This document shows positions 7,303 to 14,811 of a stretch of DNA of 64,000 nucleotides, one piece after another. Every line of letters begins with the position of its first letter. Position 1 is the stretch's first letter. A program made the translations under genes and the position numbers. Source of the DNA: Ruminococcus flavefaciens (lineage in GTDB: Bacteria > Bacillota > Clostridia > Oscillospirales > Ruminococcaceae); NCBI GenBank assembly GCA_902777125.1, contig CACYSQ010000001.1:186001-250000 (forward strand), read 5' to 3'. Under the pieces are notes generated by a model that saw nothing but the letters and a program-made list of their open reading frames with translations, was not told the origin of the DNA and made no database searches.

Positions 7303-8427
7303 ATGTGCAAAGAGATAACTCCGCAGGAGCTTGAACTCCTGCCCGAAGCCGAAAGGCTCATTATAGATATCCGCGACCGCGTTTCCTTTGAGTACGGCCA
7401 CATTCCCGGCGCGGTCAATATACCGCAGAACGAGCTCGTTCCCGATAAGCTTCCGGCGGACAGGCTCGCCGTTATCTGCTGCAAGGTCGGTCAGCTCAGC
7501 CGTGAAGCCGCGGAAGTCCTCTCAGAAAGCGGCGTGAATGCGGTCAGCCTCGCCGGAGGCTACCTCGAATGGCTCCGCATAAACATCGAAAAGCGCGATA
7601 TCACTGCCGATGTCGAGCTGAGTATCCGCAAAAAATTCAAGAAGTCCATATGGTGCAGGTTCACCAAGGCTATCAACGAATACAAGCTCGTCAACTCCGG
7701 CGACCGCATCGCGGTCTGCATTTCCGGCGGCAAGGACTCCATGCTCATGGCTAAGCTCTTTCAGGAGCTCAAACGCCACGACAAGTTCCCGTTCGAGGTG
7801 AGATTTCTCGTCATGGACCCCGGCTACAGTCCGGCGAACCGGCGTCTTATCGAGGAAAACGCTGCTTCAATGTCCATACCGATAGAGATATTCGAGTCGG
7901 ATATTTTCGAGTCCGTATTCAACATCGAGAAGAATCCCTGCTACATCTGCGCCCGTATGCGCCGCGGCTACCTCTACAGCCGTGCAAAGGCTCTCGGCTG
8001 CAACAAGATAGCTCTCGGACACCATTTCGATGACGTTATCGAGACCATTCTCATGGGTATGCTCTACGGCGGACAGGTGCAGACCATGATGCCGAAGCTC
8101 CACAGCACCAACTTCGAGGGCATGGAGCTGATACGTCCGCTTTATCTCGTCCGCGAGGCTGATATCAAGCACTGGCGGGACTACAACGGACTGCACTTCC
8201 TGCAATGCGCCTGCAAGTTCACCGAGACCTGTTCCTCCTGCGACCAGAACGGACAGACCGATTCCAAGCGGCTGGAGGTCAAGCACCTCATCGCGGAGCT
8301 CAAAAAGGTCAATCCGCAGGTTGAGAAGAATATCTTCCGGAGCGTTGAGAACGTCAACCTCAGCACGATAATCGCCTACAAGCAGCACGGAGAAGTCCGC
8401 AATTTCCTTGATACATACGATGAATAA
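7303..8427 (+). CDS. Rhodanese domain fused to a TtcA-like PP-loop ATPase
   Basis: This 374-residue protein has two domains. Residues 1-95 look like a rhodanese (IDIRDRVSFEYGHIPGAVNIP), with Cys59/Cys60 in the active-site loop position and Arg67 following. Residues 125-345 are a PP-loop ATPase of the TtcA/TilS superfamily with SGGKDS at 141-146, a CYIC pair at 213-216 and a later Cys cluster (CACKF, CSSC). TtcA-type enzymes thiolate cytidine 32 of tRNA using an Fe-S cluster, so the rhodanese may deliver sulfur in cis. The target nucleoside is not provable from sequence. It is monocistronic between its own promoter and a bidirectional terminator. Confidence 0.82.
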   Translation: MCKEITPQELELLPEAERLIIDIRDRVSFEYGHIPGAVNIPQNELVPDKLPADRLAVICCKVGQLSREAAEVLSESGVNAVSLAGGYLEWLRINIEKRDITADVELSIRKKFKKSIWCRFTKAINEYKLVNSGDRIAVCISGGKDSMLMAKLFQELKRHDKFPFEVRFLVMDPGYSPANRRLIEENAASMSIPIEIFESDIFESVFNIEKNPCYICARMRRGYLYSRAKALGCNKIALGHHFDDVIETILMGMLYGGQVQTMMPKLHSTNFEGMELIRPLYLVREADIKHWRDYNGLHFLQCACKFTETCSSCDQNGQTDSKRLEVKHLIAELKKVNPQVEKNIFRSVENVNLSTIIAYKQHGEVRNFLDTYDE

Positions 8428-8431
8428 GAAA

Positions 8432-8459
8432 GGGCACGGTCAAAACCGTGCCCATTTTG
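8432..8459. terminator. Bidirectional terminator between convergent genes
   Basis: A 9-bp stem GGGCACGGT/ACCGTGCCC with loop CAAA; ATTTTG follows on the + side and TTTCTT on the - side. Confidence 0.85.
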
Positions 8460-8461
8460 CG

Positions 8462-10024
8462 TTATTTCTTAGGCGGAAGGAACAATATCCTCCGCAGGAA
8501 TATCACATCGAATACGTCGCATCTGCCGCTGGAATTAATATCCACCGGACTGCCGCCGTCCCTGCCGAGCAGACCGCTTATCAGGGATACAAGGTCGGCG
8601 ATATTTGTCTCACCGTCCTGATTTACGTCGCCGCCGCTGTAGTCGGGCTCAGGCGGAGCAGTTGTGGTCGAGGTAGTCGTTTCTGTAGTTGTCGTAGTCG
8701 CGGTAGACGTAGTTGTGGTAGACGTTGTTGTGCTCGTGGTGGAAGTGGTTGTGCTTGTTGTGGACGTCGTTGTACTTGTGGTAGTTGTTTCGGACGTTGT
8801 GGTGGAGGTAGTAGTTGACGTTGAAGTTGTAGTTTCCTCCGTGGTTGTGGTCGAAGTTGAGGTCGAAGTCTCCTCGGTAGTAGTCGTGGTTGTGGAGGTC
8901 GTGGTTGTCGTAGTTGTGGTAGTGGTAGTCACGACGTTCTCGGGGTCGTAGTCGTCATAGGCTAAGTCGGGGTAGTCGAAAACGGTTGTACCGTAGTCCA
9001 TTTCGGTGTGGTCGGGGGCGAAGCTCGACGAACCCTTGAGGAAATACTTGTACCTTACCTGCTGACCGTATTCGCCGTCGAGGTCGTCCCATGTGACGTC
9101 AACACCGTACCATTTGCCGTCGTCCATCTGAACGTAGTTCCACATATGACCGATATTTTCACTTTCGTCAAAATCTCCGAAAACGCACACGCAGGGGATA
9201 TCCATACGGTCGCAGATGAGCTTGAAGCCCTCGGAGTAGCCCTCGCAGACGACCTTGTCCTCGACGAGCGATCCTATTGCGGACGAATCAAAAGCAGAAT
9301 CGTAGTCGTAATCATATGATGTATGGCAGGCGATAGCATCGTGGACGTACATGAGCTTATTGTAGAGCGAAAGCTCGTTATCCTCGGGAATGAAGTCGTT
9401 TACCGCCGCTTCGAGCCTGTCACGGTAAGCGTTTACGCCCTCGAGGTCGCCGTAGACCTCCATGAAGCCGGGAGTGATCGTGATAGCGGAAATAGTTATC
9501 TTGTACTTGCCACTGTCACTTCCGCTGCGGATACGGGAGGAGCTGTATTTTATGCCTATGCTCGTTCTGCCGGGGTCTATCCAGAATAGTTCGGGTATAT
9601 CAAAGAGTGCGGCGTCGAGACCGGACTGACACGCTGTAATGATAGCGTCATTGAAAGCGGTCGTGTCCGCATTGGTGAACGATGACTGGATAAGCGTTGT
9701 GACGTTGAAGGATACCGGAGAAGCAAGAGTGATTGTTATGGGGTCAGTTGAGGGCGCGATCAGTTCGGCAAAGGCAGCATAAACGAGCCTGTTGTTTTCG
9801 TCGAGCATATAATTGCCGTCCTCGCCGATGTGGGTGCCATAGTTGTAGGCATCGGCGTTGTTGTTGATAAGAGCAGTCGGACGTTCCTGGAAAGTGAAGC
9901 CTGTCATCGTGCCGTACTGGACGTCTTCCTTGGCGACCGCTGATGGGAGTGCGGCTGCGAAGGGCTGTACCGGGAACGAAAGCGCTATAGCGCCTGATAA
10001 AATAAACGAGAATACTTTTTTCAT
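8462..10024 (-). CDS. Secreted transglutaminase-like protein with Thr-rich linker and C-terminal dockerin
   Basis: This 520-residue secreted protein has a signal peptide (about 1-25), a domain of unknown fold, and a transglutaminase-like core near residues 225-320 with a Cys in VVCEGYSEG, a His in IGHMWNYV and an Asp in VDVTWDD (the C-H-D triad of the superfamily). About 97 residues of almost pure Thr/Ser/Glu follow. It ends in a type I dockerin (about 460-520): loop 1 DVNQDGETNIADL is canonical, but loop 2 DINSSGRCDVFD deviates. It would attach to a cohesin, so it is probably a cellulosome component; the enzymatic role could be protease or cross-linking. The ribosome-binding site GGAGG precedes the ATG. 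Confidence 0.88.
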   Translation of the reverse strand: MKKVFSFILSGAIALSFPVQPFAAALPSAVAKEDVQYGTMTGFTFQERPTALINNNADAYNYGTHIGEDGNYMLDENNRLVYAAFAELIAPSTDPITITLASPVSFNVTTLIQSSFTNADTTAFNDAIITACQSGLDAALFDIPELFWIDPGRTSIGIKYSSSRIRSGSDSGKYKITISAITITPGFMEVYGDLEGVNAYRDRLEAAVNDFIPEDNELSLYNKLMYVHDAIACHTSYDYDYDSAFDSSAIGSLVEDKVVCEGYSEGFKLICDRMDIPCVCVFGDFDESENIGHMWNYVQMDDGKWYGVDVTWDDLDGEYGQQVRYKYFLKGSSSFAPDHTEMDYGTTVFDYPDLAYDDYDPENVVTTTTTTTTTTTSTTTTTTEETSTSTSTTTTEETTTSTSTTTSTTTSETTTTSTTTSTTSTTTSTTSTTTSTTTTSTATTTTTETTTSTTTAPPEPDYSGGDVNQDGETNIADLVSLISGLLGRDGGSPVDINSSGRCDVFDVIFLRRILFLPPKK

Positions 10025-10101
10025 AACGAAGCCTCCGTTTCAGAAAGAATATTCCCTAATTCCCATATATATATCTATTCGGTATTCGTATACCTATTAT
10101 C

Positions 10102-10130
10102 ATTATAACAAATCGTCCGGTAATTGTCAA
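10102..10130 (-). promoter_or_regulatory. Promoter for the dockerin transglutaminase
   Basis: On the - strand TTGACA (10130-10125) and TATAAT (10107-10102), 17 bp apart, about 78 bases before the ATG. It forms a divergent pair with the promoter at 10279 inside the 325-base gap 10025-10349, which otherwise holds only an AT-rich palindromic patch around 10197-10215. Confidence 0.85.
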
Positions 10131-10278
10131 GATGCAGGGATAATTTTTGGTAGAACCGCACAATGAGAGGAAGCTTTTTCAGTGCGTTCTGACCGTATAT
10201 ACCCCTATATATAGGCATAAAATGCCGAAAACGCCAAAAAAATGCGGTTTCGTTCCCGAATATTTGTTATATTGTCAC

Positions 10279-10307
10279 TTGAAAAAAAACGGACGCTATG
10301 ATATACT
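10279..10307 (+). promoter_or_regulatory. Promoter for the aminotransferase
   Basis: TTGAAA (10279-10284) and TATACT (10302-10307), 17 bp apart, 43 bases before the ATG. Confidence 0.75.
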
Positions 10308-10349
10308 TTTAAAAGGTAAACTATCAATATTGAAAGGTGAGGTACCGTA

Positions 10350-11630
10350 ATGAATTTATCTCAGATGAACAAGGAACAGCTCATGTCATTCAAGGAGGAG
10401 ACTGAGGCTCTCTACAACGATTTCAAGGCTCAGGGACTCTGTCTGAATATGTCCCGCGGAAATCCCTGCAAGGAACAGCTTGAGCTCAGCGTCGATATGC
10501 TCAATGTCTTCGATGATGGCAATTTTACCAGCGAGAACGGCATCGACGTAAGAAATTACGGTATGCTCGACGGTATCCCGGAGGCTAAGGAGTTCTTCTC
10601 CGATATGATCGGTGTTCACGAGGACGAGATAATCATATTCGGAAATTCCAGCCTCAATGCCATGTTCTGGGCTGTGCAGTGCGCTTTCAACAAGGGCGTT
10701 CTCGGCGGAAAGCCGTGGTCACAGTGCGGAAAGGTGAAGTTCCTCTGTCCGGTTCCCGGCTATGACAGACACTTCAAGGTAACTGAATTCTTCGGAGTTG
10801 AAATGATAAATGTCCCCATGACAGCAGAAGGTCCCGATATGGACATGGTCGAGAAGCTCGTTGCTGAGGACGACAGCATCAAGGGAATATGGTGCGTTCC
10901 GCAGTATTCCAACCCGGACGGCATCTGCTACAGCGATGATACGGTCAGACGCTTTGCCGCACTCAAGCCCGCTGCAAAGGACTTCCGTATATTCTGGGAC
11001 AACGCCTACTGCATTCACCACCTCACGGACAGCCCGAAGCTCATACTCAATATCCTCGATGAGGCTAAGAAGGTTGGAAACGAGAATATCGTCTACATCT
11101 TCGGCTCGACCTCGAAGATAACGTTCCCGGGTGCCGGCGTTGCAGTAATGGGCGCAAGCAAGGAGAACATCGACGAGCTCAAGAAGTTCCTCGGCATCAG
11201 CATCATCAGCTACGACAAGATGAATCAGCTCCGTCATGTGAAATTCTTTGGTACATTCAAAAATATGTGCGATCATATGAAAAAACATATGGCAATAATC
11301 GCTCCCAAGTTCGATATCGTATGCAAGGCTCTCGACAAGGAGATAGCTCCTCTCGGCATCGGCACATGGACTGAGCCCAAGGGCGGCTATTTCATCTCGT
11401 TCAATGCTCTTCCCGGCTGTGCAAAGAGGATCGTCAAGCTCTGTGCGGAGGCTGGCGTAACTCTCACCGGAGCAGGCGCAACGTTCCCCTACGGCGTTGA
11501 CCCGGAGGATAAGAATATCCGCCTCGCACCGACGTTCCCGCCTGTTGAGGACCTGAAAAAGGCAGTCGAGCTCTTCACGATATGCGTCAAGCTCGCAAGC
11601 GCCGAGAAGCTCCTCGCTGACATGAAATAA
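10350..11630 (+). CDS. PLP-dependent aminotransferase, MocR-type aspartate aminotransferase family
   Basis: This 426-residue protein is a fold-type I aminotransferase. Visible markers are NMSRGNPC near the N-terminus, FGNSSLNAM (PLP phosphate region), WCVPQYSNPDG, FWDNAYCIHH and the PLP lysine segment GSTSKITFPGAG. The length and motifs fit the family (Pfam Aminotran_MocR) whose studied members are aspartate aminotransferases. It is cytoplasmic; the amino donor is probably aspartate or glutamate. The gene is monocistronic with its own promoter and terminator, and GGTGAGG precedes the ATG. Confidence 0.85.
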   Translation: MNLSQMNKEQLMSFKEETEALYNDFKAQGLCLNMSRGNPCKEQLELSVDMLNVFDDGNFTSENGIDVRNYGMLDGIPEAKEFFSDMIGVHEDEIIIFGNSSLNAMFWAVQCAFNKGVLGGKPWSQCGKVKFLCPVPGYDRHFKVTEFFGVEMINVPMTAEGPDMDMVEKLVAEDDSIKGIWCVPQYSNPDGICYSDDTVRRFAALKPAAKDFRIFWDNAYCIHHLTDSPKLILNILDEAKKVGNENIVYIFGSTSKITFPGAGVAVMGASKENIDELKKFLGISIISYDKMNQLRHVKFFGTFKNMCDHMKKHMAIIAPKFDIVCKALDKEIAPLGIGTWTEPKGGYFISFNALPGCAKRIVKLCAEAGVTLTGAGATFPYGVDPEDKNIRLAPTFPPVEDLKKAVELFTICVKLASAEKLLADMK

Positions 11631-11640
11631 TAATGTTAAA

Positions 11641-11667
11641 GTGTCTGCTTTATGCAGGCACTTTTTT
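11641..11667 (+). terminator. Terminator after the aminotransferase
   Basis: GTGTCTGC/GCAGGCAC stem (one T-G pair) with loop TTTAT and a TTTTTT run. Confidence 0.85.
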
Positions 11668-11727
11668 ATGCAGGGACGTCCTGTGACGCCTGCATGAAAT
11701 GATCCTTAAATTTTTGCAAAAAATTAC

Positions 11728-11756
11728 TTGACAATCCCGGGGAATGATGGTATAAT
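11728..11756 (+). promoter_or_regulatory. Promoter of the rpsF-ssb-rpsR operon
   Basis: Perfect TTGACA (11728-11733) and TATAAT (11751-11756), 17 bp apart. Confidence 0.9.
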
Positions 11757-11762
11757 ATTAAA

Positions 11763-11812
11763 GTATCGTGCGAAACGATGCTATTATCCTTGCCCATAGT
11801 GAGTTGTGGGCA
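11763..11812 (+). promoter_or_regulatory. Two hairpins in the rpsF leader
   Basis: The leader holds a 7-bp hairpin at 11763-11781 right at the expected transcript start and an 8-bp hairpin at 11791-11812 (TGCCCATA/TGTGGGCA, loop GTGAGT). Many bacteria autoregulate this operon through an S6:S18-binding leader. I do not see the conserved bulged CCG of that motif, so the role is open. Confidence 0.4.
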
Positions 11813-11836
11813 TGATCCAGAAGGAGGTGTACATTA

Positions 11837-12136
11837 ATGGCAAAGGTATCCGCTAAGTATGAAGTAATGGTCGTTTTCAGCCTTAAGGACGGAGAAGAGG
11901 CTATGAAGGCTCTTATCCAGAAGTTCGAGGAGAGGATCAAGCGTCACGCCGAAGCTGTTGAAGTCAACGAGGATTGGGGTAAGCGCAAGCTTGCATATCC
12001 TATCAATGACGAGACAGAGGGCTACTACGTTATCTATACGTTCCAGTCGGCTCCTGATTATCCCGCTGATCTTTCAAGACGTCTCAACCTTTCTGACGGC
12101 ATTCTTCGTTCACTCGTAACTGTTGTCGAGGAATGA
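11837..12136 (+). CDS. rpsF: 30S ribosomal protein S6
   Basis: This 99-residue protein is bS6, a small-subunit protein that binds 16S rRNA with S18. The KYEVMVVF start, WGKRKLAYPI core and RSLVTVV end match the family, and the length is normal. AGAAGGAGGTG sits ahead of the ATG. It is the first gene of the conserved rpsF-ssb-rpsR operon, and its optimised codons suit high expression. Confidence 0.97.
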   Translation: MAKVSAKYEVMVVFSLKDGEEAMKALIQKFEERIKRHAEAVEVNEDWGKRKLAYPINDETEGYYVIYTFQSAPDYPADLSRRLNLSDGILRSLVTVVEE

Positions 12137-12174
12137 GCAGAAGGTAAAGTTCGGTCCTAAAGGAGGAAAATCAC

Positions 12175-12681
12175 ATGAATAAGGTTATTTTGGTCGGAAG
12201 ACTTACCGTTGATCCTGAACTGAGACAGACACAGAGCGGTGTTGCTTCGTGCCGTTTCACAATCGCTATCGACAGACGCTTCGCTGATAAGAATACCGGC
12301 GAAAGACAGGCTGATTTTATCCAGTGCATTGCATGGAGACAGACAGCTGAGTTCATCTCCAAGTATTTCAGCAAGGGCAAGTGGATATGCGTTGAGGGCA
12401 GCCTCAGAAACAATAACTATCAGGACAAGAACCACCCCGATGTTACCCATTACACAATGGACGTAATGGTCGATAATGCTGAATTTGTCGGAAATAAGGG
12501 CGAATCCGGCGGAGGTCAGGGCGGCTATCAGAACAACGGCGGCAATTACCGCAATAATAACTATCAGGCTCCTCCCCAGCAGGCTGCACCTGCGGCTGCT
12601 GCACCGAACAACGACAATATGTCCTATGGCGCTCTGAGTGATTTCGAGGAGATCCTCTCAGACGGCGACGTTCCGTTCTGA
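12175..12681 (+). CDS. ssb: Single-stranded DNA-binding protein
   Basis: This 168-residue SSB has an OB-fold (residues 1-105; NKVILVGRLTVDPELR, then IQCIAWRQTAEFISKYFSKG), a Gly/Asn/Gln/Ala-rich linker and the acidic C-terminal tip SDGDVPF that recruits replication and repair partners. It coats single-stranded DNA during replication, repair and recombination. It is co-transcribed between rpsF and rpsR and preceded by AAAGGAGG. Confidence 0.97.
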   Translation: MNKVILVGRLTVDPELRQTQSGVASCRFTIAIDRRFADKNTGERQADFIQCIAWRQTAEFISKYFSKGKWICVEGSLRNNNYQDKNHPDVTHYTMDVMVDNAEFVGNKGESGGGQGGYQNNGGNYRNNNYQAPPQQAAPAAAAPNNDNMSYGALSDFEEILSDGDVPF

Positions 12682-12747
12682 CGGAACATCTGATACGATT
12701 TTTTACGAAAGGAGTGGACACATCTTTTCAGATGTGCGAGTTGAATT

Positions 12748-12990
12748 ATGGAAAAGGAAAGAAATGCCCGTCCTGCCAAGAAGCCCCGCAAGAAGGTTTG
12801 TATGTTCTGTGCTGACAGAATCGACAGGATCGACTATAAAGACCTTGCTAAGCTCAGAAAGTGCATGACCGAAAGAGCTAAGATCCTTCCCAGAAGGGTA
12901 ACAGGTACCTGCGCTTATCACCAGCGCGAGCTTACAGTTGCTATCAAGAGAGCAAGACACATCGCTCTGCTTCCTTACGTTAGCGATTGA
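12748..12990 (+). CDS. rpsR: 30S ribosomal protein S18
   Basis: This 80-residue protein is bS18. It contains [18 protein letters not shown] and [19 protein letters not shown], and the Cys set (CMFC plus GTC) with a nearby His fits the zinc-containing form. It is the last gene of the operon before a strong terminator. The start is the ATG at 12748 in the S18 frame; an ATG-rich stretch just upstream lies in another frame. Confidence 0.97.
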   Translation: MEKERNARPAKKPRKKVCMFCADRIDRIDYKDLAKLRKCMTERAKILPRRVTGTCAYHQRELTVAIKRARHIALLPYVSD

Positions 12991-12999
12991 TCGTGAAAT

Positions 13000-13029
13000 A
13001 AAGGGAGGCTTTGAGCCTCCCTTTGCTAT
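13000..13029 (+). terminator. Terminator of the rpsF operon
   Basis: A 9-bp stem AAGGGAGGC/GCCTCCCTT with loop TTTGA, followed by T-rich sequence. Confidence 0.85.
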
Positions 13030-13047
13030 TTATTTGATATTTTTTTC

Positions 13048-13263
13048 ACTGCCGTGTGCGGGTTTACGAGCGGCAGCGTGGACGGCGCAGCCTTTGGCAA
13101 TGAGCTTAAATGCGATCCAGCCGAATAACTGCCGTGAGCGAAAGCAGACTTCCGGTCTGTAAGGACCAGCCGAATAACTGCCGTGAGCGAAAGCAGACTT
13201 CCGGTCTGTAAGGAGTGAGCGAGCTTGCGAGCGGCAGCGTGGACGGCGCAGCCTTTGGCTGCC
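13048..13263. repeat. Cluster of interspersed-repeat copies (about 95-bp family)
   Basis: Three copies of one repeat lie here. 13048-13098 is internally deleted, 13117-13165 is the left half only, and 13166-13263 is full. The left-half unit (49 bp, beginning CCAGCCGAATAACTGCCGTG) occurs as an exact tandem pair at 13117-13165 and 13166-13214. The right half carries GAGCGAGCTTGCGAGCGGCA and ends GCAGCCTTTGGCTGCC, a small hairpin. Related full copies are at 21532-21620 (inverted) and 44676-44771. No protein is encoded. Confidence 0.8.
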
Positions 13264-13310
13264 TATGTAATACCGCTCCCACGGCATCTGCGGAGCGGCG
13301 TTCAGAGGTC

Positions 13311-13532
13311 TTATCGGTTTGAACTTGTATCGTATGCAAGCTCTTCGTCCCTTCTGAAAAGAAGGGAAATGCACCATACAGCAGATATCGCCACAAGAAT
13401 GTAGAGCGCCCTGCTGACTACTGATGCTGAACCGCCAAAGAGCCATGCTATGATATCGAGCTCAAATATTCCTACCAACCCCCAGTTTATTCCTCCGATT
13501 ATCAGAAGAATAAGAGCTAATTTGTCCCACAT
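13311..13532 (-). CDS. DUF378 family small membrane protein
   Basis: This 73-residue protein has two TM segments (about 5-25 and 38-60). It matches DUF378 (YuzA-like), including the LILLIIGGINWGLVGIFELD start. No function is established for the family. AGAGGTG lies ahead of the ATG. It reads toward the repeat cluster, with no clear terminator of its own. Confidence 0.85.
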   Translation of the reverse strand: MWDKLALILLIIGGINWGLVGIFELDIIAWLFGGSASVVSRALYILVAISAVWCISLLFRRDEELAYDTSSNR

Positions 13533-13631
13533 CTGAGAACACCTCTTCGTTCGGGATTTTTGCGACGCATTTGCGTCTGGTAGTATTATTGCAGTTAAAT
13601 CAAGAATTATTCAGTGAAAGAGGAGAAAATT

Positions 13632-14252
13632 ATGGATAAAACAAAATTAATTCTTTATATCATTCTCGGACTGATAGCACTGCTTTTCATCGTATGTTTA
13701 CTCACCCATTTCAGCAAGGGCAAGCGCAAGGGCAGAGCCGCTGAACGCAAGGTCGCCGGCATCATCAAGAAGCTCGGCAAGGACGATAACGTCCGCCTTA
13801 TGAACAACGTATTCCTGCCTCTTTACCGCAAGACCTGCGAGATAGACCACCTCGTATTCGGACGCTTCGGCATACTCGTTGTCGAGACAAAGGGCATCTC
13901 CGGTACCGTTTCAGGCAAGGGCAAGAAGCTCGAGCACAAGATGGGCGAGCTCACCCACAAGCTCTATAACCCCGAGCTCCAGAACAAGACCCACATCGAC
14001 AACGTCAACCACCACCTCAAAAAGGGCGGCTTCGAGAACGTTCCGGTGTACGGCGCAGTTGTTTTTGCCGATAAGGACATAAGGCTCGAAGCAAATGTCG
14101 GCATGAAGATAGACCAGTTCAAGGACTTTTTCACCAAGCTTCCGGAGGGAAACTGCAATCAGGACGTTCTCCTGCACTATTTTGAGAGTATCCGTGTGAC
14201 AAACCCGATAAGGAAGTTCTTCCACAGATTTAACAAGAAGGACTGGGATTGA
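13632..14252 (+). CDS. NERD-domain (nuclease-related) membrane-anchored protein
   Basis: This 206-residue protein has one N-terminal TM segment (about 5-27), a basic stretch and a NERD domain. The core EIDHLVFGRFGILVVETKG carries the D...ExK signature of restriction-endonuclease-like folds. NERD proteins are predicted nucleases or nucleic-acid binders, but direct evidence is sparse. The start is the ATG after GAGGAGAAAATT; an ATG six codons earlier lies on top of the ribosome-binding site. A possible promoter (TTGCGA, 18 bp, TATTAT) lies near 13558-13587. Confidence 0.8.
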   Translation: MDKTKLILYIILGLIALLFIVCLLTHFSKGKRKGRAAERKVAGIIKKLGKDDNVRLMNNVFLPLYRKTCEIDHLVFGRFGILVVETKGISGTVSGKGKKLEHKMGELTHKLYNPELQNKTHIDNVNHHLKKGGFENVPVYGAVVFADKDIRLEANVGMKIDQFKDFFTKLPEGNCNQDVLLHYFESIRVTNPIRKFFHRFNKKDWD

Positions 14253-14262
14253 ACGCAAAAAG

Positions 14263-14298
14263 AAAAAGGACTGCCGCGCTGTGCAGCAGTCCTTTTTT
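14263..14298. terminator. Terminator between convergent genes
   Basis: A-rich GGACTGC pairs with GCAGTCC, followed by TTTTTT; the A-run on the other side allows use from the - strand. Confidence 0.85.
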
Positions 14299-14307
14299 GA
14301 TTATCAG

Positions 14308-14538
14308 TCACTTAACGATGAACTTGTCGATTCCCTTGAGGAACTTTTCAGCATCGTCTGTATGTGCGTTGAGCTGGATAGGCTTTGAAAGATCGAGGCT
14401 GAAAATACCCATGATCGACTTTGCATCTACTGCATATCTTCCGGAAACGAGGTCGATATCGAAATCGTAGTGCATAACGATGGTCACGAACTCCTTGACA
14501 TCATTGATAGCCTGTAAAAATACAGTTGTCTTAGTCAT
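14308..14538 (-). CDS. HPr-like protein lacking the catalytic histidine
   Basis: This 76-residue protein has the HPr fold signature around the regulatory serine (AKSIMGIFSLDLSKP, equivalent to HPr Ser46). The N-terminal region that normally holds GLHARPA with His15 reads AINDVKEFVTIV, so the phosphotransfer histidine is absent. It may be a Crh-like regulatory partner rather than a sugar-PTS carrier. The start is the ATG after AGGAGGTAAGAAT; a longer frame adds 30 residues without a site. It has its own consensus promoter. The remaining gap to 14811 is AT-rich and holds no gene. Confidence 0.82.
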   Translation of the reverse strand: MTKTTVFLQAINDVKEFVTIVMHYDFDIDLVSGRYAVDAKSIMGIFSLDLSKPIQLNAHTDDAEKFLKGIDKFIVK

Positions 14539-14618
14539 ATTCTTACCTCCTGTGTGTAATGGCGAATGTTTTTTCTTGTTTATTTCCTTTTCCTGCGGTA
14601 TGGCCTTACCGCAACTAT

Positions 14619-14647
14619 ATAATAGCATTAATAAAACCCTTTGTCAA
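14619..14647 (-). promoter_or_regulatory. Promoter for the HPr-like gene
   Basis: On the - strand TTGACA (14647-14642) and TATTAT (14624-14619), 17 bp apart. Confidence 0.85.
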
Positions 14648-14811
14648 GGCGCTTGCGGCAAATTCGTCAAATTAGTATAAATGAATGAGCTGTAAAAGGT
14701 AAAATTTATTCATTGCAGATAACTATTTAGACTGCATAAATTTTCAATGTTAAATTTGTACAGGTTGCACATGGTGATTTTGGGTGCATTGTGTGATAAT
14801 TAGGTGAAATT

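Noticed and set aside
8664..8951. Val-rich open frame on the + strand
   Set aside because: It is the antisense of the Thr-rich linker of the dockerin protein; valine codons are simply the complement of ACN threonine codons.
11763..11836. S6:S18-responsive ribosomal leader
   Set aside because: Two hairpins are present, but I could not find the conserved bulged CCG element of the published motif, so only the hairpins are listed.
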